DNA of 17,705 nucleotides from Conidiobolus incongruus B7586 (taxonomy: Eukaryota; Entomophthoromycota; Entomophthoromycetes; Entomophthorales; Conidiobolaceae). Shown one piece after another: positions 7,775-17,314 of the stretch. Every line of letters begins with the position of its first letter. Position 1 is the stretch's first letter. The translations under genes and the position numbers were made by a program. The notes below the pieces were generated by a model. That model was not told the DNA's origin. It saw only the letters and a list, made by a program, of their open reading frames with translations, and made no database searches. The stretch is taken from the NCBI GenBank assembly GCA_000697335.1, contig JNEM01008456.1, forward strand, positions 1 to 17,705, in the 5' to 3' direction.

Positions 7775-8347
7775 TTAACCAAAGCGGGTGCCAAATTGGT
7801 TGTTTTGGTCTTCACGAGGTCCTTGGAAGGTGGTGACTTCATTACCAACGAGGCCACCAATGTTGATTTGGAGATTATGAGAGTGAAGGTAGGCACTAGT
7901 GTTCTTGTGTCTTAAGAGGAAGACGTCGTTAGCATGCCATTCTTGTCCATTGGGACCTCCATCAGCCTTTTCAACAATCCAAAGGTCATTGGCATCGGAT
8001 TGTTGTTCAGTTCCGAAGGTAGAGACTTCATTTTGGCCAGAGGAAGGAGATCTGATATCGTGGCTATGTAACCACTTGAAAGTGGCCATATGGTGAATAC
8101 GGATTTCTTCACCATATCTGATAACATCGCCAATGTTGCGTTGATGTTCAGGGCCTAAAACTTGCCACCAGTCTTCATGTTCAGGTTGATTAGCGGGAGC
8201 ATATACAACTTGCTGACCAGAGCCAGATGGGTAGCTAGCATTAGAAGAGCGAACATACTTACCAGTAGCTAAATGCTTGAGACAGATCTTAGAACCAATG
8301 TGGACGCGGTGATCATCTCCAACATGGGGGTGTACTTGCCAAGGCAT
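7775..8347 (-). CDS. MIR-domain protein B (paralogue of protein A)
   Basis: This is a second intronless 190-aa protein with the same three-repeat MIR beta-trefoil and the same start (MPWQVHPHVGDD) and end (NNQFGTRFG). It again lacks a signal peptide or ER-retention tail, so it is predicted to be cytosolic. Bases 7898-8188 (residues 54-150) are identical to 4800-5090 of copy A, and bases 8280-8352 match 5182-5254. Between and beyond these blocks the copies differ by many synonymous and about 16 amino-acid changes. Examples are R24K, Q40P and G41S, and a changed last repeat (NTSAYLHSHNLQ instead of NTGAWLHSHDIQ). The pattern points to an older duplication with recent gene conversion in the middle. 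Upstream there are a TATA-like element and TGACGTAA, but no CCAAT cluster. Codon choice again suggests high expression. Confidence 0.92.
   Translation of the reverse strand: MPWQVHPHVGDDHRVHIGSKICLKHLATGKYVRSSNASYPSGSGQQVVYAPANQPEHEDWWQVLGPEHQRNIGDVIRYGEEIRIHHMATFKWLHSHDIRSPSSGQNEVSTFGTEQQSDANDLWIVEKADGGPNGQEWHANDVFLLRHKNTSAYLHSHNLQINIGGLVGNEVTTFQGPREDQNNQFGTRFG
7898..8188 (-). repeat. Identical 291-bp block shared with 4800-5090 (copy B side)
   Basis: This is the partner of the block in MIR gene A. A second, shorter identical block (8280-8352 against 5182-5254, 73 bp) covers the start codon and the first 22 or so codons. Confidence 0.9.
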
Positions 8348-8409
8348 ATTGATATTTTGGATATTATGATTTCAACTTGATATTCATGAACAGATAAACG
8401 ATTTCAAGG

Positions 8410-8417
8410 TATATATA
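8410..8417 (-). promoter_or_regulatory. TATA-like element of MIR gene B
   Basis: TATATATA lies 63-70 bp before the start codon, nearly the same distance as the TATAAATA of the paralogue. Confidence 0.4.
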
Positions 8418-8455
8418 CTGATATTTACTGAACCAAAAAATTGTTTTTGATGCAA

Positions 8456-8463
8456 TGACGTAA
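8456..8463 (+). promoter_or_regulatory. TGACGTAA octamer upstream of MIR gene B
   Basis: The octamer is the same as that upstream of copy A but in the opposite orientation, 39 bp beyond the TATA-like element and 109-116 bp before the ATG. The surrounding promoter sequence is not alignable between the two copies, so the shared motif is not just residual duplication. Confidence 0.45.
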
Positions 8464-9019
8464 GAGTCCTGTGACTTCATTTTAAGTCATTCAAATATTA
8501 TTCAAATTTGAATAAATTTTGTTCAGAGTTCTCTATTACAGCATTGTAATTTTATTTGTTACATTCACCAAATTTATCTTGATTTCAATGATGTAATCGT
8601 AATCTAATTTAATTAAATTTGACTACAAATAAAATATATTATTAGGTTTTGAATTAAATTAAACAATTTAAGTGTATTTAATTGCTATAATACTTGGTAT
8701 TATAATTGTGTTTAAATATTATATATATATATAATATTCACTTTGATTATTATGCCCATAGAATCATGAAATATAGTGACTGATTCATCGATCATATCAA
8801 CTTGGATTTAATTTAATTTACGCTCAATATTACATCATCAACAGATGTATTTGAGAAAGTATTGAATTTGCTTCACTATACACTTGAACTGTTGTAATCT
8901 ATGGATTTATATTAAAATAGATTTTGATATGTTATTTATCCATTAAACTATTATCAATTCAATAAAAATGAATATTATAAAACAATATAACTTGGTTTTT
9001 ATATCTAGTAATCCATAAT

Positions 9020-9043
9020 AATAATAATAATATTATTATTATT
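9020..9043. repeat. Perfect 24-bp AAT/ATT palindrome
   Basis: AAT units on the left meet ATT units on the right with a centre between 9031 and 9032, giving a perfect palindrome. It is simple sequence that could extrude as a cruciform. Confidence 0.75.
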
Positions 9044-9621
9044 TAATATATGTGAAATTTTATATAATATCTAACAATAGAGGATCTGTGACTAGTATCA
9101 TTAAAATTTTAATAATTATAATTAATATATGTAAATTATCCCAAATACACTCAGGTATAATTTAAGTCAATTTGCATAATAATATGGGGAAATTTTTGAA
9201 AATAATCAAAGTAACACAAAACTTTGCAAATTGTAGACTCCATAATTAATAATTATTATCGAATGATCTAGCGCCAAAATACTAGTAAATTGCTAGAGAA
9301 TGGTAATATTACACCTTGATTAAGATTCTCTTTGTATTAGTTGATAGAATTCAGTGTCTTTATCATATTAATGCTAGTGTATTACACTAATTCCACTATC
9401 TTGAATAATAAAATTTATACATTTTAGCAATTCAAAAAAATTCATTATATAATATTTGAGAGAACTAGAATATATTTGGTTTGCTCACGAAAAACTCAAT
9501 ATTCTTTATGCTCAATATTATCTAATTTTTATATAATTCCTATCATAAAAATTTAATGTTTACTCACTCTTTTACAAATGGCATATTATTATAGAATATT
9601 ATTGAAAATCTCTTGGCATCA

Positions 9622-9624
<3 letters not shown>

Positions 9625-9654
<30 letters not shown>
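9625..9654. repeat. (TA)15 microsatellite
   Basis: An uninterrupted run of fifteen TA dinucleotides. It is the longest pure microsatellite in the window. Confidence 0.9.
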
Positions 9655-9662
<8 letters not shown>

Positions 9663-10079
9663 AGGTTTATTAAAATAATTAGAGCTATTGAATATTATAT
9701 CAAAGATTATATTTAATTGGAATTTTATTCACATACACAAAATTTACTATTTTTTTATTTCTCTTTCAGTAAATACCTCCAAATTATATTATATAAAATA
9801 TATTTGATTATTTACAAAGAGTAATGAATTCTATGAATGAACCATAGAAACTTCGACGTAATATATTAGACTATATTTCATTATTTAATATCTATACTAA
9901 ATATATTCATTTGAAATATTTATATCCACTTGAATTCAAATTAAAAGATTTTTTATGGTATTCATTACATGAGATGTAGTTTGTATTAAAATATTGGTCA
10001 TTAAATTAATATTAGAATAATTATTTTCAAGGAAATAAAAAATTTCCATAATCGTATTATATTCGTAAGAAGATTGGCA

Positions 10080-10625
10080 ATGAGTATTATTACTAACTCC
10101 ACGATTTCATATCGATGGTCAAAGATATAGATGACTAAGTGGTCCACAGCTCTAGGGGCCAGGAAGACTAGTTGAGTCGCAATGGCTAGACTGTTGGGTT
10201 CATCATACGTAATTAATTGTGAATTAGATAAATTAGAATGAATGAGGGCTATGATGTAAAATTATACAAGGATGTGTAGAATAAAAGGTTGCAGCAAGAT
10301 TGAGTTTTATTATCTTAAGTAGTGTATTGAATAGGATAAATTGTAATAGGTAGCAGTATGGGTTTGGCAACACACTAGAATAGAGATATTACTCTCGAAA
10401 GTGCTGGAGATAGAAAGGATGATAATTGGTAGCAGAGGTATAATTTTGATTATTAAAATCAAAAATCGAGCTTCTAGAATAGAATCCACTGTTATATTTA
10501 AAGGTATTTAGGAGCTTGTGGGGACGTGATTGCATAATAGTGTATTCTTGTGATGGTTCTCAGGACTGGTTCCTTGTTCTTGTTTATCCGAAAGCACAAG
10601 ATGCGCCAAAACTATTTAATTTTTA
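10080..10625. other. GC-richer island, possible decayed LTR-retroelement fragment
   Basis: This stretch has clearly more G and C than the desert around it, with words such as CTAGGGGCCAGG and AGGACTGGTTCC. At 10427-10438 it contains TGGTAGCAGAGG, which matches the reverse complement of the initiator-Met tRNA 3' end (animal type), the usual primer-binding site of Copia-like elements. A TGTTGG at 10192 could begin an LTR of roughly 235 bp. No second LTR is visible and no coding domain can be recognised. If real, it is an old, broken fragment. It could equally be an unrelated gene relic. Confidence 0.22.
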
Positions 10626-11656
10626 ATCAAATTTATATATTTGTTTGTTTATTTCACTTTTCTATTTGATAACTAGATTTGATTGAATTAAATTGAGCAT
10701 TGAAATTACAATTTGAAAATTTTGAATATTAGGAGAATAAACAAGTTACCCTTTAAATTAAAACTTTAAAAATTTACATTCATCAAAATATAATGTTACT
10801 GATTGTCTCTTGTATTGGGTTATACCTTAAAGTTTCCTTAAATAATATATTTACAATATAATTTTTGAACTAGCAGCTATAAACAAATCATATGATTAAT
10901 GTTGGAATTTAAATAAGTATATAGTGGTTTTTATAAATTATTTTTTAATAAGTTTTAATCTTATAAAATATTTTAAGCAGTTACTATCAGGCCTTTATAC
11001 ACCTAATAAAAATTATATGGTTATTAAAATAGTGTAGAGAACAAATTCAACCACTATATTAACTTTTTACTAAAATAAGATGAAATGAAAAAACATTTTA
11101 TTGATATTTTAACAATTGCATTAATGTATATTTCAATATACCATTTTAATATAAGATTGACTAAGATATGTTAAAGGGTTGAATATATTCATCTGGATGC
11201 CATCATTATATTAATTTTTAAATATTCAAATTTAACATTTCGTTAACCATATTTCATTACTTATTTTAATCTAAACTTGAGTTACTAATGTTGAATGTAC
11301 GATTGAGTATTTAATAGATAAAGGAATACTGTACCATTTTCGTAAACATTTTCTTGATATATATATATATATAATTATCTCAATTAACATGGCGTCAATA
11401 AAGCTAATAATTCATTGATAATATTCAATAGATACTATTAAAATCTAATGATTATTTCAATATCTGTATATATTTGCAAAAAAATTACATTTTTTTGCTG
11501 ACTATTAGTGCTAAATTAATCTTTTAATATCAAAAAAAATAATGGATTTAGGTTATGATCTATTTCAAGTGTTAATCATCAAATGTTTTATTAATAAAAT
11601 TCCATAGCATTAATTTATAGTTATAAAATAGCATATCATACAATATAATGATTATA

Positions 11657-13381
11657 TCATCTGTTGTACCTTCTAGGTGGTAGAGGAAACATATCTATTA
11701 GATGGCTGATCACGTTTTCTTGATTTTGGTCCAATTGCAGTTTATTTAATGCATCCAGATGCGAGGGGTCTTGCCCCAAATCATACAGGGATCGGAATAC
11801 ATCCTTATAATTTAATCTCATTTCATCCAAATCAGGCGCTGGGTCCCAAGATGATGACTCTGATAGTGATCCAAGGTGATTGGAATCACTGTGACTATGC
11901 GAATGATAGATATCAATGATCTTAGAACGGCTCATATTTATCGGTTGCATATCATTGATTGAAGAGTGGTGGCTCAAAGAGTCTGCTGAATCTGGAGTAT
12001 CTTGCATTAAGGAATCAAAGACATGATTTGCATCCAGAAGTGGAGTGAGCTCCAATTTAATCTCCAAATCAATATCAGGACGCAAGGAAGAGTGTCTAGA
12101 GTGGCTGGGAGTAGTTACCTCGGAAGTCGTGTCGTCTGTCAGAGATGATGATAAAGTTGGAGATAGCAACTGTTTATCGCACTTCGTCTCGGAGGAACTT
12201 GGTGGCTGATCTGTATAGTGAAACCAGCCGTTGGGCTCTGAAGAAAGTAGTGCAGGGTGCAGGCAAAGTTGATAATTTGAGCTTTCATCTATGAATTTTG
12301 ACCTGGATCCAAATTGAAGCTGGATTCTTTTAGTAGTAATAGCTTCATTTTCCTTAGAGACGGCATCAGGCTGCAGTAGCTTCACTATAGACTTTGTTGC
12401 TGGAGGTACTACTGCTGGTGTCGTCAGAGTGGTTTGAGGGATGTGTTGTTTTTTACTGCTCTTTGAATTCCAGAACTTGAAAAAGCGTTTGGATTTAGAG
12501 GTCTTGGATGAGTTGGTAGTGACATTGGTTATAGTGGTTATGATAGTATCAATGGTCGTAGCTTCAGATACATCAGAAGCTTGTGAAGAGCGTCTTGTGG
12601 GTGATTTTGGAATGGGCTTGGACCAACAAAGCCCCAAATTCATATTCTGCACCCTGAGTACCATGTGTGCCATCCAGTAGCGGTATAATCCAAAAGACCC
12701 CGCATCTAATTCCAAGCACTTGCCATCATTAGTATATATCAAAATGGTATGAATACCAGCAGAATAATTTTCATAGCAGCTAATACTACATTGTCTCCAT
12801 TGAATCTCGTCACAAATAGCATATCCGTTCAATGGACTTGTTCCTTGATCCACTGAATGCAATTTTAATATGGTGTCAGTCACAACTGCTAACACTGTTG
12901 TCCAGCTTGATTTCATGGATTTCAGCTTCAATAAACCCATCCAAATAGATTTGGAGCTGAGAAAATTACCATATTCGAGTAATAAAAGGTTTAAATCTGT
13001 TATTACAAACATTTTACTATCTTCATCGACTCCAGATTCATCGTGATACCTGGAATATTGTTGTGCTCTTGAAATAAAATTAGGTTGAATAAGTGAGTGA
13101 CAGTTTGGGCAAGCTACAAGTCCCAAGACATTATAACTAACCAATAACACCCGGTAACAATGCTGGCATTGTAAATGATAGGAGTTAATATGGTGGATAG
13201 TAAAGTAGTGTCGCTTTCTAGTTTTATTATCAGGATCTTTGATGGATAAATTCAAGGCATGCGCTTTAACTGACGAGATCAAGGATTCAGCATCTATTTC
13301 TAGAGAATTGTTCAAATAATTCTCCAATGGATTCTGTTCGATAAATTGATGATAGCTATTTCTATGATAATTATAATCCAT
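11657..13381 (-). CDS. Unrecognised 574-aa protein: zinc ribbon, PH-like domain, Ser/Thr-rich tail
   Basis: This is one uninterrupted frame; an in-frame TAA at 13391-13393, 9 nt before the ATG, fixes the start. Residues 72-94 form CxxC-x15-CxxC (C72, C75, C91, C94), a zinc ribbon. Residues about 147-246 look like a PH-type domain: WMGLLKLKSMKSSW opens the first strands and YRYWMAHMVLRV fits the closing helix with its conserved Trp (W236). A basic patch at 293-311 (KTSKSKRFFKFW, then KSSKK) could bind membranes or act as a nuclear signal. Most of 255-540 is Ser/Thr-rich and presumably disordered, with SRHSSLRP- and SPT-like phosphosites and a YHSHSHSDSNH stretch. The last 45 residues look helical. 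The combination suggests a signalling adaptor at membranes, which is inference. I cannot name a family, and the PH call rests on pattern only. Confidence 0.8.
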   Translation of the reverse strand: MDYNYHRNSYHQFIEQNPLENYLNNSLEIDAESLISSVKAHALNLSIKDPDNKTRKRHYFTIHHINSYHLQCQHCYRVLLVSYNVLGLVACPNCHSLIQPNFISRAQQYSRYHDESGVDEDSKMFVITDLNLLLLEYGNFLSSKSIWMGLLKLKSMKSSWTTVLAVVTDTILKLHSVDQGTSPLNGYAICDEIQWRQCSISCYENYSAGIHTILIYTNDGKCLELDAGSFGLYRYWMAHMVLRVQNMNLGLCWSKPIPKSPTRRSSQASDVSEATTIDTIITTITNVTTNSSKTSKSKRFFKFWNSKSSKKQHIPQTTLTTPAVVPPATKSIVKLLQPDAVSKENEAITTKRIQLQFGSRSKFIDESSNYQLCLHPALLSSEPNGWFHYTDQPPSSSETKCDKQLLSPTLSSSLTDDTTSEVTTPSHSRHSSLRPDIDLEIKLELTPLLDANHVFDSLMQDTPDSADSLSHHSSINDMQPINMSRSKIIDIYHSHSHSDSNHLGSLSESSSWDPAPDLDEMRLNYKDVFRSLYDLGQDPSHLDALNKLQLDQNQENVISHLIDMFPLPPRRYNR

Positions 13382-15092
13382 TGAATATAATTAAGAATAG
13401 AAATAGATTGAGCGGAATAGAACCCAATCAATCATCCAAACTATCATACTTATTTATACTCTTCCCCTTTTTCAATATTAAATTTCCATTCCTTTAAATA
13501 ATCAGTATTTTATCTTAGCCCAATTTTACTCCCGCTTTCATACTCATTACACCATCCAAATAAGTTAACCAAATCTTACTCATTATAAGCATTCAATATA
13601 CATTCTGATTCTTATCAATACCTATATTTCTATCTGCAGAAATATGTTTTCAATCAACATTACACAGAAAAAATTCCAAATAAAGAAAAGATTACAAATA
13701 TTATCTGAACATAAAGTGAGCACATTGTACTATAATATGAAAAAAAATAAAGGTTAGATTTACAAAATCTATTTGTTTCACTTAATTTGGAACTATAGTA
13801 AAGTCATTGTTTGATTTGAAAGTTTTTCAAAAAACATTATACCATTTATATATATTTTAAGGTTAAGGGGTTAAGGAATTTGACATAGATATAAACATTT
13901 TTCTATATTGTGATCTTTAATCCATTATTTTAATCAAATATCTTCAAAATCATCATAATAATTCAATTTCTTTATGGTATATAAACCCCTTAAAGTTGTG
14001 TAATAATTTGATTCAAATTAATTATTATAAAAATATAATAATTAACCATATATTATATTACAATTAAGTTTTTGAATGTTCCGTAATTAATCTTAATCAG
14101 GATGAAATTGGATTAATCATGCATTTTAAATAATAGATTAAAGCGATAAAGTTTATATTAAATCTAATATAAATATAACAACCAACTATCATCATTTAAT
14201 ATACCAGTTAATATCAAAGAATTATTTTAACCTTTGTTTTAATTTCACCATTCCTATAGTAGTTTTATTTAAATTGGGATTAAATATATTAATATAGATA
14301 GATATTAGCACCTCATTATTTATATTTAATTGAGTAAATGAAAATTAATTCATTTTTTTCAATTTTAAATAATCTAAAATGTTCTATATTATATTTAATA
14401 TCTATCATAAGCAAAATATGTGATACTAATTTGAAGTTATTATTATCGTAGTATGAAATTATAGTTACATAAATTTATAAATGGTTTAATTCAATTTTAC
14501 ATTAACAGTGTTTAATGAAAATTATTAAAAAATATATTTTGTACTTATAATTTATACACTCGCACAAATATTTATCTTAAGACTATATCAATGAAAGTAT
14601 AAACATGTATAGCATTAAAATTTCATATAATACTTGTTTACATGAGTAAATTTATTATTGGTACTGATATTGTTAATTAAACGATTTTATTCTAAAGGAT
14701 TTACAGAATAAACTTTGAGATTATTCTAATTTGTCTAGTATTTACCTAGTCTTGACTAATTCATAAAAACCATTTACCTATTCTGTATGAATTCCTTGAC
14801 TATTTGACCTTAATATTGATTAAATGATCCAACTGTATCTTCAGTAATTTGATAATTGGATACTATATTTGTTTGGTAAGCATAAATTAAAGCTTTAATG
14901 AACAATTATCGTAATAATTAAATATTAATCATTATTGAGAAATAAACATAAAATTGAATGATATCAGAAATATTTTAAATAAAATGAAATGAATAATAAT
15001 TGAATTATTGGGATAATTGGAGTGAATGGTATTATTCTGATGAAAATGAAGAGTGTATTAAATGCTTTTATTTATAAACCTCTACGTCAAGC
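13382..15092. other. Intergenic region between the zinc-ribbon/PH gene and the PA2G4-like gene
   Basis: This 1.7-kb spacer is upstream of the left gene and downstream of the right gene, both on the reverse strand. The first 100 bp hold a TATA-like element. Around 13480-13680 the composition is slightly richer in C, possibly 5' UTR or promoter. Beyond that I see only A/T-rich sequence with no gene, RNA or repeat I can support. Confidence 0.6.
13451..13458 (-). promoter_or_regulatory. TATA-like element of the zinc-ribbon/PH gene
   Basis: The reverse strand reads TATAAATA, 70-77 bp before the start codon, with a CCAAT-type ATTGATTGG nearer the gene on the same strand. Confidence 0.4.
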
Positions 15093-16546
15093 TTAGTTTT
15101 TCTTAGCCTTGGGTTTACGTTCAACTTCTAATTTTAATACTTCCAAGACTTCTTCATTTTGGATGGATTTTTCAGATTTGTAGGCTTCCAAATCCAATAA
15201 ACCAGGAGTGGTCAATCTAATAGATCCATTACCAGTGAGTAAGACAGTGAATAGGAATTGAGCAACAACTTGGTCCTTTTCCTCGGCCATAACATCATAG
15301 TTAGCAAGTACTTGGTTACGGACACATTCAACAACACCCATACGAGCAGTCTTGATGTCTTCAGAGGTTCTGATGTTGAAGGGGAATTTACCATGTTTGT
15401 TGTTTACTTCAGACAAATAGCGACGAGAGGCGGCCATCTTGAGTTGGTATGTGCTGTCAGTACGACGGTAGACGGTAGTACGGTAGTTGGTGTTCTTAAG
15501 TTTACCGTCTTTAGAGGAAACGACAATATCGACGCAGTAGACTTCGTTTTGGGCAATTTCATTGATTTTGAAGTCTCTACGATGGTTTTCGTTGGGGTTG
15601 AGGATGATTTGCTTTTCACCTTCAAGAACGTTTTGTTCAACTTGATAAGACAACATACCTTCGATGGGCTTGACGCCAAATTCTTTGCAGACTTTATTGA
15701 CAATATCAGTAACAACAGAGGTCTATAATTCAAGGGTATGTGAGCTTTGAATAAATTTCAAGAGTATTGGTAAGTACCTTGTTACCAGGAACAACAGTTC
15801 TGAGGGCAGCTTCAGCAGAGTAGTGAGCAGCTAAGATAGTATCAGCCTTGATACCAGTAACGGGTTCTTCCTGTATTAAAAGTATAAGTATCATGTTGGA
15901 TATATATAAATATATATAATTTTACCTTGGTAGCACCAATGACGAAAGTATGGGCAACAATAGCAGGATATCCATCAATATGAGTACCAAGTTGACTATA
16001 TAAAATTATGTTAAGCATGCTATTATATGATCTTAGAATTTGATAATATTACACTTTAACTAAATCACCCTTGGATAAAGTGGTGCTGGCTTCAGGGTCA
16101 GATTCCAAGGGAGAGAAGTGGCAAGCAATGTTGTTGATAGAGATACAGGTGGGGAAAGCAATACCTATAAAATATAAATAAAAAGTAATATATAGAATAT
16201 TTTTGAATGTATACCTTTGGTAATGGTCTTGTTTTTGGTGTAGATTTTGGAAAGGGAATCAGTGATAAATTTGTCACCTTCAACACAGATATCGATAATT
16301 TTAGCTTCAGGAACACACTTTTCAATAACGAATTTTAAGGCGTCTAATTAAAAAAGCTATGTTAAAACAATCATTTGGAGTAAAAAGGAATAGCATAGTA
16401 GCAAAATTGGTAATAGATCTAGAAAAAAGGAATAGTCAAAGCTTACTTTGAGTGATTTCAGAAGCGGCGTTGTATTTGGTAACAACATCGGGGTTGGTGA
16501 TATCTTTGGGTTTTTGGTTAGCGGTGGAATCAGGTTTGGAGGCCAT
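15093..16546 (-). CDS. EBP1/PA2G4-like protein, six exons (complement join 15093..15722, 15778..15870, 15926..15995, 16053..16164, 16215..16343, 16447..16546)
   Basis: The spliced product has 377 aa and aligns from end to end with PA2G4/EBP1 (S. pombe Cdb4), a pita-bread-fold relative of methionine aminopeptidase 2 that lacks peptidase activity. The family binds ribosomes near the exit tunnel and acts in ribosome assembly and growth control. Marks are VVTKY near residue 22, [12 protein letters not shown] (77-88), CHFSPLESD (91-99), [11 protein letters not shown] (127-137), [29 protein letters not shown] (187-195), ARMGVVEC, and [17 protein letters not shown] near the C-terminus, which ends in Lys-rich KPKAKKN. 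Two aspartate metal ligands of MetAP2 are replaced by Q115 and I126, as expected of a non-enzyme. Exon joins were chosen from GT...AG ends and family alignment. The V114 codon is split across an intron (GT plus T). Introns are 103, 50, 57, 55 and 55 nt. Confidence 0.93.
16344..16446 (-). other. First intron of the PA2G4-like gene (103 nt)
   Basis: It begins GTAAGC and ends ATTAG, phase 1. It is about twice the size of the other introns here and contains a direct repeat AAAAAGGAATAG (+ strand) at 16382-16393 and 16424-16435, 42 bp apart. I looked for box C/D snoRNA motifs and found none. Confidence 0.8.
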
Positions 16547-16626
16547 TATCGATGATTAGAATCAAATGAAGTTACTAAATGTTAGTATGATCTGATTTTT
16601 GAAGGCTTAAGCGGGGGAAAGGAGTG

Positions 16627-16634
16627 TATTTAAA
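16627..16634 (-). promoter_or_regulatory. TATA-like element of the PA2G4-like gene
   Basis: The reverse strand reads TTTAAATA, 81-88 bp before the ATG, in a locally GC-containing context (CCTTTAAATACACTCC). A CCAAT box (reverse strand) lies about 173 bp before the ATG. Confidence 0.4.
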
Positions 16635-16789
16635 GGATTTTTCATACATCTTCAAAGTTATGGTAACATATCATTTAAAATTTGAATGTTATTTAATAAT
16701 CCAAAATTCTGTGATATGATTGGCTAATATCAATTATAAAATTCTCCAACTTAACTTTTGTTCCAAAATAGAATAATGAGAAAAAATAG

Positions 16790-16797
16790 TTACGTCA
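16790..16797 (-). promoter_or_regulatory. TGACGTAA octamer upstream of the PA2G4-like gene
   Basis: The reverse strand reads TGACGTAA, 244-251 bp before the start codon. It is the same octamer as in both MIR promoters, though farther from the gene here, so a functional role is less certain. Confidence 0.35.
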
Positions 16798-17219
16798 ATC
16801 TTTTATTTACAATATTAAACAAGGCAATTTAATTAGTTAACTCTTTTTTAAATCAATTTATCATACGATTGATGGGAATAGAAATAATTTAAATATTAGC
16901 TTTGGTTATATTAAACCACTTATTTTATTCAATAAACTTTGAATTTCACTAATATAATCAATAAGTTTCGTTTTAAACAAGAGCATATTAAAGCCATAAT
17001 TCGAAGTCAGGACAATAAATACATTCTTGATTAAAATCCTTATAAAATAATATGATACTATAATTACATTTGATAACAATCTATTCGTTATATAACTAAA
17101 TATCTCAATATAATATCTCCGAATTACTATTATAATAAAATTAAATATCAATAAGTTATTGTATATTTATTTAGATTGATTTGTATACCCACTAACAAAA
17201 TATACTCCAACCACGATAT

Positions 17220-17293
17220 ATTACTTTGTAATTTAAATAATGGGAATTTTTTGCGATTGAAAAAAAATAAACATTTTAATATATACAAAGTAA
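17220..17293. repeat. 10-bp inverted repeat near the end of the mariner copy
   Basis: TTACTTTGTA at 17221-17230 is repeated inverted as TACAAAGTAA at 17284-17293, in the 100 bp after the transposase stop codon. It may belong to the element's untranslated end (subterminal repeat) or be chance in A/T-rich sequence. Confidence 0.3.
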
Positions 17294-17314
17294 AAATAAA
17301 TATATAATATAAAA

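Larger units (their letters stand above)
8348..11656. other. Second long AT-rich gene desert
   Basis: In 3.3 kb I see no intact gene. Near 8348-8470 lies the promoter of MIR gene B. Further on are simple repeats at 9020-9043, 9625-9654 and 11357-11373, and a GC-richer island at about 10080-10625, listed separately. The right end is downstream of the zinc-ribbon/PH gene. The rest is A/T-rich sequence without recognisable structure. Confidence 0.65.
16547..17314. other. Upstream region of the PA2G4-like gene and 3' flank of the mariner element
   Basis: The part near the gene holds a TATA-like element, a CCAAT box at 16719-16723 (reverse strand) and TTACGTCA at 16790-16797. From about 16860 the sequence is A/T-rich without a supported gene. 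The right part should include the untranslated end and terminal repeat of the mariner copy. The exact element boundary is not identifiable without its other end. Confidence 0.55.

Noticed and set aside
10140-10210. tRNA-like or SINE-like look of the start of the GC-richer island (a GGGTTCAT resembling a B box)
   Set aside because: No acceptor or anticodon stems form, and the B box match is incomplete.
12441-12680. 79-codon forward frame inside the zinc-ribbon/PH gene
   Set aside because: Antisense shadow of the Ser/Thr-rich part of the reverse-strand gene.
13644-13756. Short forward frame starting MFSINITQKKF in the spacer upstream of the zinc-ribbon/PH gene
   Set aside because: Fewer than 40 codons, Lys-rich from A runs, no neighbouring exon or homologue recognised. 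Probably chance.
15258-15728. 156-codon forward frame across the PA2G4-like last exon
   Set aside because: Antisense shadow. The reverse strand encodes a clear EBP1/PA2G4 sequence over the whole interval.
16344-16446. Possible snoRNA inside the first intron of the PA2G4-like gene (a ribosome-related host gene)
   Set aside because: No box C, box D or H/ACA motif arrangement could be found on the transcribed strand.
16906-17151. 81-codon reverse-strand open frame rich in Ile, Phe, Tyr and Asn
   Set aside because: Composition is what A/T-rich non-coding DNA gives by chance, there is no recognisable motif, and it lies in the spacer beside the mariner copy.
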